Assembly: GCA_031772625.1 (NCBI GenBank)
Contig: CM062808.1
Span: forward strand, 476,033,655-476,097,654
DNA length: 64,000 nt
Origin: Pinus tabuliformis
Taxonomy: Eukaryota; Streptophyta; Pinopsida; Pinales; Pinaceae
Reading direction: 5' to 3'
In this document: positions 59,632 through 64,000 of the stretch, one piece after another
Layout of the letters: each line of letters starts with the position of its first letter
Numbering within the stretch: position 1 is the first letter of the stretch
Made by a program: the position numbers and the translations under genes
The notes under the pieces: generated by a model
Seen by the model: only the letters and a program-made list of their open reading frames with translations
What the model was told of the DNA's origin: nothing
Database searches by the model: none

Positions 59632-62600
59632 TTAAACTGAGCATATTCTCAGTTTCTCCTTGGTTACAACTTTTGTTAGCATATCTGCAGGGTTCTGGCT
59701 AGTGTGTATCTTTTCTAGCTTCAACTCTCCATCTTCCAACACTGATCGTATGAAATGGTACTTGAGCTGTATGTGTTTAGTCCTGGAATGAAATGCTGAG
59801 TTCTTTGCAAGATGAATGGCACTTTGACTATCACTGTATAACGTGCCCATATCATGCTCCTTACCCAATTCACCCATAAACCTTTGTAACCAAATCATTT
59901 CTTTACTAGCCTCTGTAGCAGCAACATACTCTGCTTCTGTTGTTGAAAGTGCAACAACACTTTGGATTTTTAAAACCCAACTGATAGTTGTTCCACCAAC
60001 AGTGAATACATATCCTGTAGTGCTCCTCCTGTTATCTCTGTCACCTGCCATATCTGCATCAACATATCCTTGTAGGGATATGTTTGAACCACCAAAACAT
60101 AATGCTTGATTTGTGGTACCTTTCAAATATCTGAGAATCCATTTCACTGCCATCCAATGTTCCTTTCCTGGATTGTTCATGTACCTGCTTACAACTCCCA
60201 CTGCATGTGCAATATCAGGCCTTGTGCAAACCATTGCATACATTAAGCTTCCAACTGCTGATGCATATGGAACATTAGACATATAATCCATGTCTTCTTG
60301 AGTCTTTGGGCACATTTCCTTGCTAAGTTTGAAATGGCTAGCAAAAGGTGTACTAACTGGTTTTGCATTTTGCATGTTAAATCTTTTCAACACCTTTTGT
60401 ATGTACTCATTCTGAGACAATGTTAATTTACGATTTTTCCTGTCTCTAGTTATTCTCATACCAAGGATTTGTTTTGCAGCTCCCAAATCCTTCATTGCAA
60501 ATGAATTTGCCAATTTTCTTTTGAGCACATTTATTTCCTGCATGTTAGACCCTGCAACAAGCATATCATCTACATACAATAACAATATAATATAGCTGCC
60601 ATCATTTTGCTTTTTCAGATAAACACAATGATCAGAGTGACATCTAATATAACCTTGTTCAGACATAAACTTGTCAAATTTTAGATACCACTGCCTTGGA
60701 GCCTGTTTTAAGCCATACAAGCTCTTCTTCAACCTGCACACTAGTTTCTCCTTCCCTTTCACCTCATATCCTTGTGGCTGCTGCATATATATCTCTTCCT
60801 CCAAATCCCCATGGAGAAAGGCTGTCTTTACATCTAACTGCTTAAGATGTAAATCTTCAGCTGCTACAAGACTTAAAATAGTTCTGATTGAAGTCATTTT
60901 AACAACAGGAGAAAATATTTCATCAAAATCAATACCTTTCTTCTGTGCAAACCCCTTCACCACAAGTCTAGCTTTGTACCTCTGTTTTCCTCCATCTTCT
61001 TCCTTCAGCCTGTAAACCCATTTATTCTTCAATGTAGTTTTTCCTACAGGCAACCTGACTAAATCCCAAGTCTGGTTATGTATTAAGGAGTCCATCTCTT
61101 CTTCCATGGCTACCTCCCACTTCTTCCTGCTTTCAACCTGCATTGCTTCTTCATAACATTCGGGTTCACCAGAATCAGTCAACAATAAATAGTATAATGA
61201 AGGAGAGTATCGTTCAGGAGGTCTACTTATCCTGGTAGATCTTCTAACACCACTTTCAGGTGTTTGGGGTGCCTATTGTTGTTGTGATGGTTGCTGTTGT
61301 TGTGGTTATTGATTATTATTATTTTCAGGCACCTTTACCTTTTCAGTGATTTCATCAAGAACTGCATATTCCTTGTTTTCTTTTTCTTGTTTCTTTTCCT
61401 GCAACTGATTCTTATACAAGACCTTTTCATTGAATATTACATCTCTACTCCTAATGATTTTGTGATTTTCATAATCATATAAGCGATAACCAAAATCATT
61501 AACACCATATCCAATAAAGGTACATTTCTTTGACTTTGCCTCAAGCTTTGTTCTATTTTCTTTATCAATATGGACAAAGGCCTCACAACCAAAAGGCTTT
61601 AAAATAGAGTAGTTTACCTTTTTACCTGTCCATGCTTCCTATGGAACACCACCATCCAAGGAACTTGAAGGCCCTCTATTTATTAGATAAACAGCAGTAT
61701 CTACAACATCTGCCCAAAACTGTAAAGGCAATCCTGCATGTAATCTCATGCACGTTGCACACTCCATGGGTGTTATGTTCATCCTTTCTGACACACCATT
61801 TTCTTGTGGTGTTCTTGGAACTGTCTTCTCTCTGTGAATTCCATGCTCTGAACAGTACCTATCAAACTATTTTCTGCAATATTCACCTCCATTGTCTGAT
61901 CTAAGACACTTCAATTTCTTTCCTGTCTCAATCTCAACCAAAGATTTCCATTTCTTGAAAGTATCAAATACATCAAATTTATTCTTAATACAATAAATCC
62001 AAGTTTTTCTAGTTGCATCATCAATAAAGGTAACATAATAATGAGAGCCACCGAGAGATGATACCTGAGCAGGTCCCCATACATCTGTATACACAAGCTC
62101 TAATTTTTCGCTCTTTTTTTCTTTCCCAACTCTGAGAAATATGACTCTCTTCTGTTTTCCATAAATGCAGTTCTCACAGAAGTCCAAATCAACATTCTTC
62201 AAACCTAGCAACAAATTCCTTGAGTGAAGAATCTTCATCCCTTTTTCACTCATGTGTCCGAGCCTATGATGCCATAATGATGCATCTGCTCCTTTGGAAG
62301 TCAAAGCATTAACAGAGTTAGAAATACCATTGCATAAATACAATGTATCAACCTTTTTGCCTTTTGCTATTACCAGGGCTCCTTTGGTGACCTTCCAAGC
62401 TTTATCTGTGAAAGTTGTCACACAACCTTCACTGCCTAACTGCCCTGTTGAAATCAGATTTTTATTTAGATCTGGAACATGCCTTACCTCCTTTAATAGC
62501 CATTGGTTTCCATTCTGCTGTTTTACAAGAACCTTACCCATTCCAACAATTTTACAGGGTTTATCATCACCGAGACGAACTTGTCCAAAATCTCCTTGAA

Positions 62601-63522
62601 CATAGTCATGCAAGTATTTCTTATCAGGTGTGGCATGGAATGAGGCCCCTGAATCTACCACCCAGGAATCAGTAATATTTTTGAAAGAAAGAATCAAAGC
62701 ATCTTGTAACACCTCACCTGTCACATTTGCTTCATGATTGTTTTCTTGCTGTGCATCTCCTTCTTTTCCCTTCCGAGATCTACAGTCTTTCTTTAGGTGT
62801 CCTTTCTTTCCACATTTCCAGCACACTATCCCCGATCTGGACTTGGATCTACCTTTCCTTGATTTACTACGATATCCTGAGCTCTTTCCTCTTTCCATTT
62901 TTCTTCCTCTAGACTCTGCACTCAAAGAATTTCCCGATGTCTCACCGGATCTTTTCCGTCGCATTTCCTCGCTAAGGATATCACCGACAACATCATCAAA
63001 CTTTAAAGTACTAGATCCAGAAACTGAGTTACTAATGGCCATTACCAAACCATTCCAACTTTCTGGTAATGAGCACAAGAATAACAGAGCCATAATTTCA
63101 TCATCAAAGTTTACCCCTGCAGAACTTAACTAACTTGTAACTGTATTAAAATCATTTAAATGGTCTGCAACAAATCCACCTTCTGACATCTTCATATTAA
63201 ATAACTGTTTCATAAGAAATACCTTGTTTGAGGCCGAGGGTTTTTCATATAGTTTCGACAACACCTCCATCAAACCCGCTGTCGTGGTTTCCTTCGAAAT
63301 GTTGAAGGCGACTGATGCAACAAGGGACAACCGTATTGTTCCGAGTGCCTTTCTATCGAGAAGGTTCCATTCTTCATTTTTCATACCCATCGACATCTTT
63401 GTTTTTCTGCCCAATGGTAGGTATAGATCTTTCTGATACAGATAATCTTCCATCTGCATCTTCCACAGCGAGAAGTTTTGGCCGTTAAATTTCTTGACCC
63501 TAAACTTACCATCTTCTACCAT
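59632..63522 (-). pseudogene. Copia (right) gag-pol polyprotein, one frame with five stops
   Basis: ATG 63522 starts Gag (VKKFNGQNFSLWKMQMEDYL). The order then is CCHC knuckle [14 protein letters not shown] (near 62835), protease [13 protein letters not shown] (near 62660), GAG-pre-integrase [13 protein letters not shown], integrase ([41 protein letters not shown]), RT (NKWVYRLKEEDGG, LDVKTAFLHGDLEEEIYMQQ, LLLYVDDMLVAG) and RNase H (YVDADMAGDRDNRRSTTGYV, LSTTEAEYVAATEASKE, YSDSQSAIHLAKN). The frame ends EKLRICSV at 59632, so 1297 codons. Stops at 63130, 61867, near 61640, 61307 and 61274 are all TAG or TAA at former Gln-like positions. I count no frameshift. It resembles a recently inactivated Copia element. 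Confidence 0.93.
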
Positions 63523-63597
63523 TTCTCCCACTCGAACCAGGAACCCTTCTTTCCTGCGAGTTTATCAGCCAAATAGACCTTCGGCTCTGATACCAGT

Positions 63598-64000
63598 TGT
63601 TAGAAAATTATATATTACGGAGCAATGGAACACATAAAATATTGCAGAAATATAAACACAGAAAAAAAGCACAAAACAAGAGAGACACAGATATACGTGG
63701 TTCACCCAGTTTGGGCTACGTCCACCTCGAACATCCAGTCCTTCCTTTTCTATTATCCAGCAAAATGAAGAGACACAACCTACAACAAAACCGCTATAAT
63801 ATCCTCTGTTTTCTCTCACAGTATCACCTCTCTATTTATCGCTCACAGAATACACATCTATATTACAGCCTCAAATACAATTCCCTCATACGAAGAGAGG
63901 GGTTTCCTTTTATGGCAAAAAACCCTAAACTAAACATAAGTTCTACCGTCAGATCATCTGCCTAATGAACGGCCCAGATTGACTAGAAATTACTATACTT
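63598..64000 (-). repeat. Copia (right) 5' LTR, truncated by window
   Basis: The first 403 bp match 58911-59313 with about 16 differences and no indels noticed. It starts two bases after the primer site. Confidence 0.92.

Larger units (their letters stand above)
58911..64000 (-). mobile_element. Ty1/Copia retrotransposon (right copy), near-complete, edge-truncated
   Basis: The 3' LTR is 58911-59517 and the 5' LTR starts at 63598 and runs off the window. A primer site core (minus TGGTATCAGAGC) is at 63584-63595. The tract beside 59517 reads CAAGTGGGAGAT on the minus strand. Over about 403 comparable bases the LTRs differ at about 16 positions. Gag-pol is a single frame. It sits in pol of the second Ty3 element; the left flank is TGCTT, and the right flank is outside the window. 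Confidence 0.93.

Overview
This window reads as repeat-dense nuclear DNA of a seed plant with a large genome. The evidence is plant-type LTR retrotransposons (chromovirus, Tat/Athila-like, Tork-like Copia), a plant L1-type LINE with a terminal RNase H, methionine-initiator tRNA primer sites (the TGGTATCAGAGC core) and a polygalacturonase exon relic. A gymnosperm is plausible from the nesting depth and decay, but that is inference. I see no intact host gene, tRNA, rRNA or CRISPR array. Almost everything recognisable is transposable-element sequence at several levels of nesting.

Layout. 1-1520 (-): broken DUF4283-type ORF1 of a LINE, split by a 707-bp TRIM (160-866). 3387-4870 (-): a second non-autonomous LTR element. 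About 5185-16983 (+): an L1-type LINE with ORF1, then ORF2 (endonuclease, RT, zf-RVT, RNase H), whose RNase H domain is cut by a complete Ty3 chromovirus (10718-16566, -). 16984-21799: mostly unassigned; it holds a polygalacturonase (GH28) 5' relic at 18951-19407, a cluster of short palindromic repeats and a tandem duplication.

21800-34704 (+): a large non-coding LTR element (LARD-like). Its left LTR is split by a Copia element (23132-30613, -), which is itself split by a 2.6-kb hAT-like DNA element (27803-30387). Its right LTR carries a Copia solo LTR (33360-33887). 34705-37593: no recognisable gene, with C-rich low-complexity DNA. 37594-about 54.7 kb (+): an element whose only recognisable gene is gag; its 5' LTR is split by a 12.3-kb Tat/Athila-like element (37788-50127, +) with a perfect 5-bp target duplication. 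That element has an extra RNase H upstream of RT.

54805-55377: Copia-like LTR sequence (-). About 55.5-58.9 kb (-): 3' half of a second Ty3 element, cut by a Copia element (58911 to beyond 64000, -) whose gag-pol stays in one frame with only in-frame stops.

The elements do not form a pathway. They record successive insertions: LARD-like host, then Copia, then hAT-like, and gag-only element, then Tat/Athila-like. LTR divergence counted by eye is about 3.0% for the chromovirus (10 of 333) and about 4% for the right-hand Copia (16 of about 403). The LARD-like and Tat/Athila-like LTRs are visibly more divergent. All coding features are pseudogenes.
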